From assembly GCA_025345505.1 (NCBI GenBank), contig JANVCC010000018.1:8648998-8712997 (forward strand): a stretch of 64,000 nt of DNA. Direction: 5' to 3'. A program made the position numbers and the translations under genes. Below are positions 40,085-54,044 of this stretch, piece by piece (the stretch's first letter is position 1; each line of letters begins with the position of its first letter). This DNA comes from Todiramphus chloris collaris. Lineage: Eukaryota; Chordata; Aves; Coraciiformes; Alcedinidae. The notes beneath the pieces were generated by a model. It was not told the DNA's origin. It saw only the letters and a program-made list of their open reading frames with translations, and made no database searches.

Positions 40085-40606
40085 AGCTGAGGACGCGGCT
40101 TGAGTACCGTGTTCGGGTTTGGGCACCAGAGGATAAGAAAGACATCAAGGTACTGGAGCTGGTCAAGAGAAGGGCAATGAAGCTGGTGAAGGGTCTTGAG
40201 AGTAAGTCATATGAGGAGCAGCTGAGGGATCTCTGGTTGTTTAGTCTGAAGAAAATGAGGCTGAGGGGAGACCTTATCACTCTGAAGTGATACCTGAAAG
40301 GAGGTTGTCGTGAGGTGGGTGTTGGTCTCTTCTCCCAAGTCACAACTGATAGGACAAGAGGAAATAGCATCAAGTTACACCAGGGCAGGTTTAGGTTGGA
40401 CATTAGGAAAAACTTCTATACCAAAAGGGTTATCAAAGACTGGAACAGGCTGCCCGTGAAAATGGCTGAATCACCATCCCTGGATGTATTCAAAAGCCAT
40501 CTAGATGTGGTGCTCAAGGATATGGTGTAGTAGTGGCCTTGGTACAGTTAAATAATGATGGTCTTAAAAGTCTTTTCCAACTACAGCGATTCTGTGATTC
40601 TGTGAT
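40085..40606 (+). mobile_element. CR1 LINE 3' fragment
   Basis: GAGTACCGTGTTCGGGTTTG corresponds to the CR1 'LEYCVQFW' codons. It continues through AGCTGAGGGATCTCTGGTTG, GACCTTATCACTCTGAAGTG and TAGGACAAGAGGAAATAGC to CTTTTCCAACTACAGCGATT and a doubled CTGTGATT tail. The CpG-containing words (GGACGCGGC, GTGTTCGGG) and fairly intact wording suggest moderate age. It is of the same branch as the copy at 5.0 kb. Confidence 0.9.
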
Positions 40607-41018
40607 ATGGTGGGATGGTACATGACAGGTTTGAGGTTAAGTTTTGAGCAGATGCAGATGCTAGAGCCTGGCCTGAAACCTACAGACATTAATATGGCCA
40701 TTAAAAATAACTTCACTGGGCTTTGGATTAGGTGCTAAGAGCAAAACTGCTGCTCCAAGCAAAACAGACCTGGCTCACCTAACTTGCCCCCCAGTTCACA
40801 AAGCAGTGCTCCCAAAACACACCTAAATTCCCTATCTGGTCTGACTTAGATACCTAAATGTACAGCTCCCAGATCTCCCTCTGGAGCTCCTAGCAGGCAC
40901 CATCTAATTTTTTTACTGCATAAGGGACTTAGGCATTTGCTTTAGGGTTAAGTCACTAGGTACCCAAGTCAGACTATGGCCTATTTAAGCAATACTCTGC
41001 ATTTTCTTCCATTGTATC

Positions 41019-41105
41019 AGTATGTGACCTTGGGCATCTCACCTGTCTTTGCTGTCACTCTGATTTCTCTCAAATATAAACCAACTATGTCAATGCTTGG
41101 CTTTC
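41019..41105 (+). mobile_element. MIR-like relic
   Basis: CAGTATGTGACCTTGGGCAT followed by CTCACCTGTC matches the MIR phrase 'CTGTGTGACCTTGGGCAAGTCAC' on the + strand. The remainder is decayed. Confidence 0.5.
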
Positions 41106-42077
41106 AGAATATATAAAAGGATTAACTTGTGTAATTAGTAAATCACATCAGCAGTCTGAAGTGCTATGTTAGTACTATGAACTAAAAAATCTCTCCACTG
41201 AAAGCAAACCCACCACTCCCACTGATTTCAGTGCAGACATGACTGGATTCCTATGAACAACTGTTTTCTCTCAGCCCTCAATGTTCTGTTGAAAGCAACT
41301 TCTTACAATAATTCTTTCCTGTAAAACTGCACATGCAATGGGCAATGGGGCATGGGGCAAATGCCATCCTGTCTTCCTCTGGGTGCCTAGCCAGAGAGCT
41401 TGTGCCAGAAGATCCCCTTGGCCAGTAAGACACTGAATGAGCACATGAAGATGCAAAATACTGCCTGAAAGGTGGCTCGTGCTTGGTATGTCCCTCCATG
41501 TGCCACTGGGAATAGACATCACCATGCCTGGCTCCAGCTGAGCCATGTCTTTGTGGGTGTGCTTATGGTGAAGGGACAACCTAGAAAATCCCAGTACTGT
41601 AAGAATTCATTTTTAAGTCTTTCAGGCAAACCTCTTGGCAGTTCTTGAGGTGTTTTTTCTGGGTCTTGAAATCTGAGGCTGCTTTGCTAAGACTGAAGCA
41701 CATACCTGATGCCTTGAAGACTCTTGTGCTTCCAGATCTGCCCTACTCCACATCTTCATGTTCACAGTATTGTATGCAGTAAGGATGTAGCAGGGGCAGT
41801 CTTAACCCTGTTACACTCACTGTCTCCAAGGCACTTTGGTGTGTCCATTGTAGGAGCACACGCTAAAGCAACTCCCCCTGACTCTTCTGCTTCTGACACT
41901 ATAATGTCCTAGTGAAAGCAGATGAGAAAAAGTTACATAGCTATTTGTCAGCCCCTCCCTGAATGACTAAGCTAATATTAGAGATTCTTTGCTTTCTGGA
42001 TGACCCATAACTTCTAAAGTTCACCTACTAGGAATGCAAAAGGGTTTCATGTCCCAGGATGTTTTATTTAGTTATTT

Positions 42078-42094
42078 AAAAAAAAAAAAAAAAA
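42078..42094. repeat. Poly(A) run of 17
   Basis: A homopolymer with no element body recognised beside it. Confidence 0.9.
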
Positions 42095-42199
42095 TTACTT
42101 TGAAAGAGGAAGGAATAGAAGAATAGAAACTAATATGAAATTCAAAGCAATCTTTGCTGCAGTAGTAATAGCCTAATCTCTCAACTGCTAGGTGATCTC

Positions 42200-42219
42200 A
42201 TATATATGATCATATATAT
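42200..42219. repeat. 20 bp perfect AT palindrome
   Basis: An ATATATAT arm on each side of GATC, exactly self-complementary. It lies in an AT microsatellite-like context. Confidence 0.85.
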
Positions 42220-45200
42220 CACATATACCAGTGGTAACTAATAGGAATGAAACTGCCAAAACTGATTTGGGGAAAATAACTATTACATTTTTACAGGTAT
42301 GTTTTAAATTACCAAATTTTGAAAATCCTCATTACTTCCACATTTCCAGAGGGGGTGTTCTCACCAGACCTGACCAAATCAGGTTGCTCTCATACCCCTC
42401 CAGAAGGCTGTCACCTTTGGCTCCCCCTCTGTGGAGACCTCAGGGAGTCAGGCACCAGTCACGAGTATGATGTGAGCAGAGGGTGTTGTTCCAGCTCTTG
42501 TGTTTGACACTTCAGTTTAGTGTTTCTGAACCTCTAAACATTTCTGTTCAAGTGAGAGAATCCTTCTTGGCTGAGAGGGACTGGTAGCTACTAGTCAAGG
42601 CAGGTGAAATGTATTCAGGAACACAGGAAAGAAGAGGGATGTACATTTTGATGATAAATGCATTGCCAACACTCACTGTTCTGTGATTTATTTCTTTTTT
42701 TGTTGGAAAACACCCGAGATTGCCAAAGAAGGCTATAATGAAATGAAAAATTGTGTAAAATGAGTGTAAAATGAATGGCTTTTTCATTTTTGGTTTTACC
42801 AGCTTAGGTAGCCCAGGAATTAAAGGTGCCTTATGAAGGTTGCTGTGACATGAGCCTTCTGGTTTCAGGACATGAGCACAGATCTTCAAAAGAAAAAAAA
42901 ATCTTACTGAGATCTCTTTATCAATAAAATATTTAATAAACTTATCTGTACAAAATATTAAAAAGGTTATTGAGGAGTATACAAGAATACTTATTTAACA
43001 AATATATACTGCTATATAATATATTCAAGAAAATATAGATTGCTGTTTACAGTTAATTTACAATCCCATATGTACAATCTATTTAAACTTTAGAATACGT
43101 ACAAAGAATGCATTTACACCATCACTTACAGGGCTTCTATCTTCTTCAGAGATATTTCACACACTCAGACCTGCAAGAGCTGAACAAATACGTGGATAGT
43201 TTAGAGGCACACACAGGGATACGAGTATTGCTTCAAAAATGGTAGCTACTAGAGATGCGGCTATTGGGAACGCGGGTCCTTTTGCATTTGTTTGATATTT
43301 TCCTTTCAAACCAAAGAGAAGAGGGTATAAATAGAACCAGAGCTGACCAGCAGAACGGCTCATTCGGTCAAAGGAGCTCCAGACAGCGCTGCCGTGACTG
43401 CAGGAAAAGGGCACGTGGTGATGGGACATGCGGTGACTTGGCAAAGTGGGCCAACGAGCAGGGCTGACGGCTACAGCGGGGAGCACCAAGGGCAGAGCAG
43501 GTCCTTCCTGCACAGACCCGTGTCCACGTGCTGTGAGCAGCACCTCCACCAGCCTTTCCAGCCAAGAGCTGCTGACTCCGGGTGGGTAAAGCCCCTCATT
43601 ACTCCTCAGGCTGTAACAGCTTGATTTGTAAAGGAATGCTTTACAATGATGCTCAGCACTTCAGAAACTCAAACCCTTCAACGCTGTTTAAAAGGTTAAT
43701 TAGTGACAGCACGTGGGGTGAATGTAACCGCTGTGAGCTCCCTGGCCAAGGAGGGGATGAGCTGCCCCCACAAAGTCCCCCATCCCCAGCTGATCACCAC
43801 CTACACATCTGGTCAAGGACCGTTCAAGGACAGTTCAAGGACTAAAGCCTGGCTCCTCCATGTGCAACTATCCCTTTTCCTGGCCTGTGGATGTTATTTC
43901 ATACTCTGCTGATGACAGCTGAGCTCCTGTGAGTCCCTTGGTGCTCGGTAGCGCCCAACTAGCACACAGCTACTTGAGATGATGAGCTAGGAAGCAAGGG
44001 AGCCCTAAACTTTTGTCTCATGTTTTCTCCCTCCTGCTCCCCTCCTCTCTCTTCATCACGGCAGGATGGAGAAAATGAATGAAACACTGTGGGGGATGCT
44101 ACCATCTTCCACAGACCAGGACCAAAGCCAACACCACAGCTCACAGCTCACAGGCTTGGCCCAGGCCCTCAATGTCATTATTTTCCTGCTGGTGGATACC
44201 AGGGTGGCACCAGCACAGGCTGACACTGCAGCAAAGTCAGGCAGACACCCGAACACTCCCACTTTCTATCAGGAAAACACTTGAGCATGCGATCCACCAT
44301 GAGAAGGTCCTTTCCTTCAGCTGGCTTCAACACAGCTAGGCTGGTCTTCTCACCACCCCGGCTCAAGGGCACAGACTGTGCCCTGGCCTCCAGCTGCTGA
44401 CATCTGCCTTCCCCTCCTCCCTCTCCCCCTACCCACCAAACACCACAGCAAGTCTACACGCTCCCCGTCCTGCAAACTCTGAAGTATGAGCACAAGTATC
44501 AAAGCAGAAAAAAAAAGTGTCTGAATGAGCTCATAAATGCTGATGACAGAAAATGAAGGGCGAAACCTGCTGACAGACCACTGAAAAATGGCTGGGTTTT
44601 GTTTTCAGACATTTCTGGGAATGGATTAAGCTTCAGTTTAAGATTTTTCAACACTGGCTAGTCTGCTCAGCCAGACGTTAACCCGGTGCACCAGCCAGCC
44701 TGCTGGTGAGCTCCTCCCACCAGCACCTAAACCAGGCTCCTCTCCAACACGGTGCTCTCGGGGGGACTGCTCACATACTGGTGCCAGTAAAAGGAACAAG
44801 CAGCCTCCTAGGCTAGATGTCTCTTGAGGTTCAAGGCTGCAGAACATCCTTTGAGAGGTAGGGTGAGGTCCTTGCTCAGTGGGTTACACCAGCAGGAGCT
44901 GCAAATTTCGGTCATTTTTGAAAGGTCCTGGACTCTTGCTGACAGCGCAGAACTGATTTTCAGAGACACCTTTGCACCTCGATGTACCCCACCACACACT
45001 GTACTAGGAATAAAGAGTTAAAGGGATAAGAGCTTAGAAGACTGAATGCAGGTGGTTTCACCATGGAAGACATAAGCAAGATTCAGGGTGTCTGGTTCCT
45101 GGTGGAACATTTCACTCTTTTACCAGCAATTAATTCAGACAGGAAAGGCAGGAAAACTCTTCCCTCCCTATGCAAGGTCTCAGACCATCAGCAACATCCC

Positions 45201-48180
45201 ATCCTTGAGTTACTCCTCAGCTGCACCATGTTTTCACGGAGGACACACTCCTGCAGTGGTAATCACTGCTACACTCTTCTCCTACCACCCAGCATCCCCA
45301 TTCAGACCCCACATAGCCATAAAGGGATCCTCGATGCCAGGGAAGCTGCTCTGATGCCAGTGTTACATACATGGCCTTTCCACCTGCTGGTCATGGTGAC
45401 TTAAAAAAAAGAACATTGCCACTCTCAAAGACCAGGGCTTGGTTTTGCCCATGTGGGTTTTTCTGTCCATTCACTTCCCCAGAGGCTGATGTGAAGAGTG
45501 AAAAATTCACACCACAACTCCAGTTTCACCCAGGACAGGGGACACAGCACGTAACTTGGTGGAACTGCCCCACCAAGGTCCGTGTGATAGCCCTTTGGCC
45601 TGACCACTTTCAAATCCAGTGGCACAGCCCCATTTCAGGTGACCACCGCTGTGCGATACCCTGCCTCCCGCTGCCCCATGCACGTTTCTTCCCCTTGCCC
45701 CATGGCCATGCTGCCCCAATGCAGACACAACGCTCGTATTTCAGGACTTGCAACACACTCAGCAGGAAACCACGACATTTCCCACCAGGTTTACTCCAAC
45801 GTAGGTGGACTGGTATTTATGACAGGTCTGTCAATGCCAACATGCATCACGTGTGTTTTGGTGTGAACAACGGCAGTCGGTGCTATCACAGACAAGCACG
45901 TCAAGCCAAAGCTCACAGCGAGCCTCCTGTTCAAGCTGGAGGGCAAAACCAACAGCATCCCCACCAGCACCCCAAGGTGCTCCTCTCCACTTGCCCAGCT
46001 GTAGCCCTGTGGAACTCGCATCCCCAGGGTGTCCTAAGCGATGCCCCAGCCTCTCTCATCTCTTCCCGGCAAGAGGCAGCGGTGCAGCCAGCGGTGCCTG
46101 TGTCTGCTGCTGTGTCAGGACCAACACAGGTGACTCTCCCAAAACACACTTTCAGGTTTGTGGGATGAGGGGTTCAAACTGCCAACAGTCAGAGGAGTGT
46201 GACTGATAAATCGCTGTGGACCTACCCAATTGTCTCCAGCAGCAAGAGCTGTGTAACCATGACATGAGTTAAAATCCATATGGTGCGAATATACATAGAA
46301 GTCACTGCCACTCAGACTTGAGCAGAAGGCTGAAGGCTTGGGGTTTGCTTTCCATTGGAAGTGGTGCTTTTCTAGTCTGTTCTTCACACACACAGCAAGC
46401 ATCGGCAAAGGGCCACAGAGGACATTGCTACACCTGCCAGTTCTGGGAGGAGCCCAGATGGGGCCAACGCAGCTACGCCAGGGTGAAGCTGCTGCAAACC
46501 CAATTCAAGCCTTTTTGCATATGAAGACCCTTCTCCCTGCCAGAGGATACTTATGGCCCTTCTACTGCTGGATTTGAAGAACGATGTGAAATATAAAAAG
46601 GCAGTGTGATAGACAATCCCCTTATTTTAAGAGAAATTTAAAAACCCCCACAATTGTTCCTTAAATAGAAAAAAATGAAAAAGGATGAAATCTGTTTCCT
46701 GGGAATTATTTCCAGGCCAAAAGCACCCCTAGTCAGCAGGCAGTTAAACTGGGCATGAAGCCACTTTGCTTATGACTGTGGGACTCCACTGAACAGGGGG
46801 TTCAGGACGCAGCACTGGCTTAAGCATAGGCCTTATTTTTATAGAGTTCAAGGAGCCCCAGGGCAAAGCACACCCACCAGTCCCGGCCCATGTGCACTTA
46901 CAAGTCAAATGGGATCACAATGGGAAGTTTCCCTGCTCCTGCTCAATCACATTCCCATGTAAGAGGGGAGGAAGCCAGCTAAGCGTAGATACATAGTCCT
47001 TTTTCAAATGCTTAGTATTTATAGCTTCACTGTAAATATATCCTGCAGATAAAAATGATGCTGAAGGTCAAATAAATCCTCCAGGAGAATATACTCTGCA
47101 TGGAAACTATGGGGGTTTTAACTGGAAAAAATATAATAATAAATGCTGCAGACTGAGAACCTTGCATTATCCATTAAAATCACTCTGAGTCTACTGAATT
47201 CATATCTGCCCATATTCAACCTCTAGTCTCCTATTTATTTACCATGTTTACACATGCCCAAAAATCAACTCAAGCAAGGGGCAGCTGACCAGAAATCCTG
47301 GCCTGAGTCTGTGGTGTTAGAGCGTGATGCTCTGTGAAGGATCAGCTCCAGGACTGGGCTTCTGGGCTGGTACCACTACCCCGCAAGCAATGCCCTGCTT
47401 ACCTGCACCCTGATTTACTGCACCGTGCCCTTTGCTGACACACCCTTGGGTTGTTCCCCAACACCACATGGGTGCAACAGCTCGGCCACGGGAACTTCCC
47501 TGCCCAGGAAAGGCTTTCACATCCCTCTGCGGGCTCAACACCTCTGTTTGCAATGGCTCAAACAACAGCATCCTGAGCCCAATCCCACTGTTTGGGTGCA
47601 ATCTCTGGATCTGCACGAGGATGGAAAGGCGGTCCTTGCTGCCAGCACACGGCCATAAAAGTCCACTCTCCTAAGAGGACGGGTGGCTTTTGTTCTGGAA
47701 GTACTCCTCTGGGGCAGTGAGTAATGCAATGGCCAAGTGCTGTGGTCAGAGTGGAGCAAGTATCCACCAAGAGTCCCAGCCCCACTTCCCTCCAGCCTTG
47801 CCCTGGTCATAGGCATTCCCCTCGTGCAGCCCCGGGCAGGGAGCTGCCCTCCCCTGTCCCCTTAAGCAAGCAGAAAGAGGGTCTGACACTGTCCCTCACC
47901 CTCCTGTTGTCCTCTGGAGGTTGCTTGCCCAGGAAAGGAACAGATACTCTCTTAAAAGAGCAGCTGGCATGGCAGTGTCACCATGGGTGAGAACACCAAG
48001 GCTCACACCATTGCTGAGCTCAGCCTAGAGGACTGAAGTTTGCTGTCCCACCAAACATGCTTGTTTAGGAAGAGGTGTCTGCAGCAAGGAGAGACAGGGC
48101 TGCTTCTCACGGGCAAAACCATGGAAGGCATCACCGCCAGCAGCAACCTCTGAGCTCTTCCTGAATCCTCCCCCTCCTCA

Positions 48181-48186
48181 TTTATT
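48181..48186 (-). promoter_or_regulatory. Candidate GDF7 polyadenylation signal
   Basis: TTTATT on the + strand is AATAAA on the GDF7 strand, 2.9 kb beyond the GDF7 stop. Another copy is at 47234-47239. No transcript evidence is available. Confidence 0.25.
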
Positions 48187-50565
48187 ACAGCAGCCCAGGC
48201 TACAGAACTGCAGGGACTGAGCCACAGCTTTTCTTGCCAGGGCCAGAAAACTGTCATGGGGTTCAGGACAGAGTCCCAGTAGCACACAGCACCCCAGCGC
48301 TGGGATCAGGGTAAAGCATCGTGAGACCCAACCCTGCTCTGGCTCAGCCACCTCCAGACCCGAGGTGGGTGACATCTGCCTGTCTGTTTGTTCCTGCAGC
48401 TGTGGCTGAACAAGATCCACGAGAACCAGGGGCTGCTGGTATTGACCCCCCCTCAGAAACAGTCCCAAAGCTGCAGGTCTCAAGCCACCTGTTTGGCAGA
48501 GGCTCACAAGAGCCATCAGCTGGCAGGGGCTGCCAGGAGCTATATATATCTTGTCTGGATTTGAACTGCCCACCGACCTCCACCACAAATATTTGGAGGA
48601 AGGGGAGGTGGTAAAAGAAACAAAAACGTTGGTCTCAGCTGTAAGAAAAACTATCCAGCAACCAACGGAGATTGAAAAATGAAGTACTGCAAAAGCTTGG
48701 TAACTCTACAAATGACACGGTGCTTCCAGAGCAAGCAGCTCTGGTGCTGCTTGTGCCAACCCCCTTCCTCTAACCACCTGCTCCTGCTTTTACCTGTGCT
48801 AAAGCCAAGGGTCAGAAGAAAGCTGTGAACCCACCTGCTGACCCTTCCTCACCTGCTTGCTGCCCACCAAATGCCACCGGTAAGAAAACTCACCAGCTTG
48901 GACCTGCTCCTTCCTCTCCTTCACTAACCCCCATCTCAGAGCATCCCCCAGACACGAGTACCTCACACTTAATATGTATTTATGTTCACGCTGAGGTAGG
49001 GAGCTGGACTTTCCTCTTGGATATGCAGCTGTAAAGCCAGAGGATCTCCATGGATGACAAGAAGGTTACACAAGAGTTACGGATACCACACTCACTCCCT
49101 TGAGTTGCCACCAGAAACAGTCTGAGGATGCAGAACAAACCTCAGAGGGGCAAGGATGGAGAGAGGCTGGGGGGGGTTAGCCCAGCGAATATATCATTGT
49201 TATTGATGTGCACGGTTTACTCCCCACTGATGTACTACTTTCTTAGGGAAAGGGGGCTGTGTGACTCTCACTGAGGCCTTCCTGACATCTGAAATCACTG
49301 GATGCCAGTAGAGCTCTTCGAGGTGACCCCCTCTCTGCCCTGGCTCAGCTCAGCCCTCCATAGCAGAACACCCCTGCAATGGAGGACAACTGGCTTCATA
49401 TAGAGAAAAAAAAAGAGCACATTTTTCCAGAAGGAATTTACCTCTCCCAAAAGCAAATTACCATTGCTTATGACCACTGTTTACACACCACCACCTTGAC
49501 AGCCAGTGAAAAACAAGCCATCAAAAGCAAAATCTGTGCAAATAAATCTCTGGTCTAAGCCAACCCAGCCATGAAGCTGAAGTTTGGTACCAAAAGCCAC
49601 TGAGGCGCAGCAGAGATGCTTCCCAGCATCCAAAGCACACCTTGGCACGGATGCAAGGCTTCTCTGACTTCAAAGGGTAATTTACACTCAGCTGCTGAGT
49701 TACTAAAATCCTGCAGCCCTCTCAGCGTGGTCAAAGCACCCCACTTTACAGAGCAGTCTCTGAGGGTGGCATTCAGCCATCTGCATGGGAAGTGTCTGTT
49801 CCAGTTGGATTCAGGATCCCTTAATGGAGCATGGAGAGGCAGGCGCTCCAGGGAAGGATGGAGATCACGGGGAAATTGGTGCCAAAGGAAGGTAGGGTGG
49901 AGCTTGGTACTGTCGTAGAGATTATTTGGAAAGAAAAAAAAAAAGAAAAATTTGCTCTTCCCTGCAGAACATGGGACTTTTGCTACTCTCCAGGAATAGT
50001 GAGGATGGCTGCATGACTCTTGGACCCAGTGTGCCTTGGAAATGAGGGGTTTGGGCAGGAAAGGGAGGGGACTCACCAGCTGGTACCTCCTGCAAGACAC
50101 TGTCAGCAAAGCCAGCACTTCAGACCACATAGAGCCATGGCATCCCCAGCTAACGCCTTCCAGAGAACCTTGCTGTCTCTGTTGAGATCATGAGCTCTAA
50201 GTTAGACCTGACTCTCACTTTAGCCTCCACTAAAGGGGACCACATTTCCCTGTCCCAACAGCAGACCTGTCCCCGAGAGCAGTCCCCACTGCAAACATGC
50301 CTGGAACAAATCATTCCAAACACTGTCAGACATCGGTTCTCCAGCTCCACCTTCTCCTGAGGAACCCTCATTTTTTCCCTCACAAACCTAGGGCAGCGAT
50401 TTGAAGGCAGCCAGAAAAGCTCTCTTAACTCAAAGAAATGAGCATTCCCACCTCCCCTCCGTGCCACCCCTGCAGCCAAAGGAGTGCCACTGGCCTGACC
50501 CCTCTGCTACAGCCACCACTCCATCCCCCTCCAGGTCATCCCTCTCCACCCGTCCCCTCCTCTCG

Positions 50566-50590
50566 CCCCCCCACCCCCCCCCCCACCCCC
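50566..50590. repeat. C-rich low-complexity tract
   Basis: Runs of C broken by single A bases. On the GDF7 strand this is a G-rich tract about 500 bases past the stop. Confidence 0.85.
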
Positions 50591-50988
50591 TGACAATTTT
50601 GGATTGACATTTTCCAAAAAAGAAGGTGTCAGCTCAGCTTGGGCAAACCAAATGGATCAGGTAGATCTCAGAGCCTGAGCTGGCATCCGCCAAGGGATGT
50701 GTGCCCCCCTCCCCGGGGCAGCAGGCAAGGCACCCACACGGCAGCAGCTCCGAGCAGGGAACCCAGCCTCCCACTGCATCACCCCCAGCTGAGTCCCAGG
50801 AAACCCAGCATGGATGGTGGGGGTTGCTCTGTGTTCCAGAGGGCCCGGAGGGGGTGGTGGACAATCTACAGCCTCCCTGTCTGAGGGGGGCACGCTCCAT
50901 CCCTCCTGGGCTCCCGGCCAAGGCAGCCCCGGGAAGGAAAGGGACTCCTGCTCTGAGCTTGGTTTTTGGAAAGGCACACACCAAAATG

Positions 50989-51042
50989 TGTATGTGTGTA
51001 AATATATATATATATATATTTTATATATATATTTATATATAT
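50989..51042. repeat. (TA)n microsatellite in GDF7 3' UTR
   Basis: Alternating TA units with TTTA breaks, starting about 57 bases past the GDF7 stop, so within the 3' UTR of any GDF7 transcript. The units are self-complementary and could fold back in RNA. Confidence 0.9.
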
Positions 51043-51098
51043 AAAAAATGGGGCAGGGCTGCTGGGCAGGGTGGGGAGGGGCAGAGCTGCAGAAATTG

Positions 51099-52022
<924 letters not shown>

Positions 52023-53008
52023 CTGGAAGAGATAAAACAACATAAAAAGTAAAAAAAAAAAAAACCCCAAGGAAAACAAAAAATAAAACTCGAGCCAAAC
52101 TCCAAGCTCTCGTTACAGAGGCGAGAGAGACACGGAGCCTTGCAGCCCGGCTCGCTGAGCATCCCCGCGGGGACACAGCCCGTGTGCCCTGCGCCCGGCA
52201 GCGCCAGCCCGGCTGGAGGCACCGGGAAAAACCGGGGAGGAGAAGGCAGAGAGGGAAGGAGGAATCCATTCAAACAAGCGGCTTCTCATCAGCACTCTTC
52301 TTCCTCGCGTTCCGAGGTGGCTTCTCTGCCTCCTCCGGGTGTTTCAGTGCCCCCGGGCTGCATCACGGTTCTCTTCTGGCACGGAAGCCCCATCTGAACC
52401 TGCGCGGCACAGTCCCATCCCCAGTCAGCAGGCTGTCACCCATTTCTTCCGCCCTAAGTGTCACACTCCCCTCCCTTCCCCGCCCCGACCATGCCAAGTA
52501 AAATGCTAGGGAAAAAAAAAAAATCTCATTTTCCCTCACACACAGACACCCGCACACACGACAGGGACACAGACTGTCACAGCACTCTGACAGGGGCACT
52601 ACCAGAAGCTGAAAGTGAGCCCAGCTTGCATTTGTGACTGGTTTTGGTAGATCCAAAGCCCAAACACAGACGTGCAGTTTTTGGCACTGATTAAATATAC
52701 CCGATGTGAATTAAAAAACAAACAAACAAACAACCCACAACAAAGGCGATGGAGTTGGGGAAAAGAGATTAATGAATTCTGGGAGGGTTTGTTTTTGGTT
52801 TTTTTTTATTTTTATTTTCTCCCTCTCTAAAAAGAAAGCTGAGCTGGGCATGCTGCAAGCGTTGCTGCTCTGCCCGCGTCCCCCGGTCCGGTACCGGCAG
52901 AGCCCTGCCCGACGGCCCCACACCGCAGCCCCCTCCCGGGGGCATCACTGCCAGGCTGGAGCCTGCATCACCATCCAGGTGGGGCAGATTCTTCTCCCTG
53001 TCATTTGC

Positions 53009-53065
53009 TATTATTAGTTACATTTTTTTTAATTATTATTATCATTATTATTATTACTACTATTC
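53009..53065. repeat. (ATT)n microsatellite in GDF7 intron
   Basis: Imperfect ATT/TTA units with an inserted T run, ending ACTACTATTCG. Confidence 0.88.
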
Positions 53066-53551
53066 GTATTCTGATTTTACAAGCAGATCTAAAATTCCTG
53101 TGAGGCGCAGATAAGGAGATCATTTTGAAGAGTTCATCTGGTTTCGTTTTGCGCTGAAACTTCCCAGTACCTGTGCGCAGCTTTTCCCCGGCTGTCCCAA
53201 GCCGGGCACTGCCCGCCCTCTCACCGAAGCATCCTCCCCCCCTCCTCTTCCTGCCTCGCTCTCTGCGCCGTTTCCCCACCAGCTTTCAGCCAAAATCTCC
53301 CCGCAAAGGCTGTCGGCAGGATACGGCCCCTGCTGGGTTTGGAGATGGAGCTTGAGGATGGGTCCGGGGATGGGGTTTGGGGGGCTGAGAAAGGCTCTGC
53401 ACCATGCGCCGCACCTCTCCTACCCCGGGGCAACCAGCGACAAGCACGGGGGGAGGCTGGGGCTGCTTCTCAGTTTGTCTTTTCGTTTTATTCGATTGGG
53501 ATTTTCCTTCTTTCCCCCCCCCCAGCCGAGCGAACTTAGCCGGCAGGGCGC

Positions 53552-53607
53552 AATGTGTATATATGTGTGTATCTGTGTGTGCGTATATATATATATATAT
53601 AAAATAT
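53552..53607. repeat. (TG)n/(TA)n microsatellite in GDF7 intron
   Basis: TGTGTATATATG, TGTGTGTGCG and then a run of about ten TA units. Confidence 0.9.
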
Positions 53608-54044
53608 AGTTAAGTGCGTATGTGTGTTTATTTGATGCTTATTAGATCAGCGGGTACGAACCGGGCAAAAGAGGGGGAAGAGGAGAAAGGGAGAGATGCC
53701 GAGCTCAGGCGGCTCCGGCGCTGCGCGGCGGCCGGTGGCCGGGCAGCCTCCGCCGGGCACTGCGGCGGGACAGGATAAGGAGGACGCGCGGCCGCGTTCG
53801 CTCTCCATCCCGTCCCGTCGCGCTGCCCCAGGAAGTTTTTCGGGCTGCAAAGGCTCTGGCGGAGCTTCTCCCTCCCGGTCCCAGGGATGCTGAGCAGAGA
53901 AGCTGCCCCCAAACGGCGCGGCACGCCCCGGCCGCCCGCTGCCGGGCCAGCGCATCAGGTGGCGAGAGGTCCCAAGTGCTGCCCGCACTCCTGCCCGCTC
54001 CTCTCCCGGCTGGGCTGCATCTCGTCCCTCGTCCCAAACCTCAT

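Larger units (their letters stand above)
35050..42890. other. LDAH 3' UTR and intergenic AT-rich DNA
   Basis: Beyond the LDAH stop I see the 3' UTR (end not fixed), then unique AT-rich sequence with one CR1 (40.1 kb), a MIR-like remnant, a dinucleotide repeat and A runs. An old LINE remnant is possible around 36.3-36.5 kb (AATAATCTCCCTGTGGAACT), but I could not place it. No coding exon or RNA gene is recognised. Confidence 0.6.
42890..51098. other. GDF7 3' UTR and 3' flank, GC richer
   Basis: Going down from the GDF7 stop the sequence is GC-richer than the LDAH side, nearly repeat-free and without recognisable exons. Many overlapping open frames occur on both strands (for example 45371-46168 on +), which I attribute to composition. 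An AT-rich block at about 42.89-43.12 kb marks the left edge. How much of this is GDF7 3' UTR cannot be told without transcripts. Confidence 0.5.

Noticed and set aside
43326-43333. TATAAATA box on the + strand
   Set aside because: A single motif in a region without a downstream gene on that strand. Such octamers occur by chance.
45371-46168. 265-codon + strand open frame in the GDF7 3' flank
   Set aside because: Several long frames are open on both strands here, which points to base composition. It has low complexity (Pro, His, Gln rich), resembles no family I know and has no splice support.
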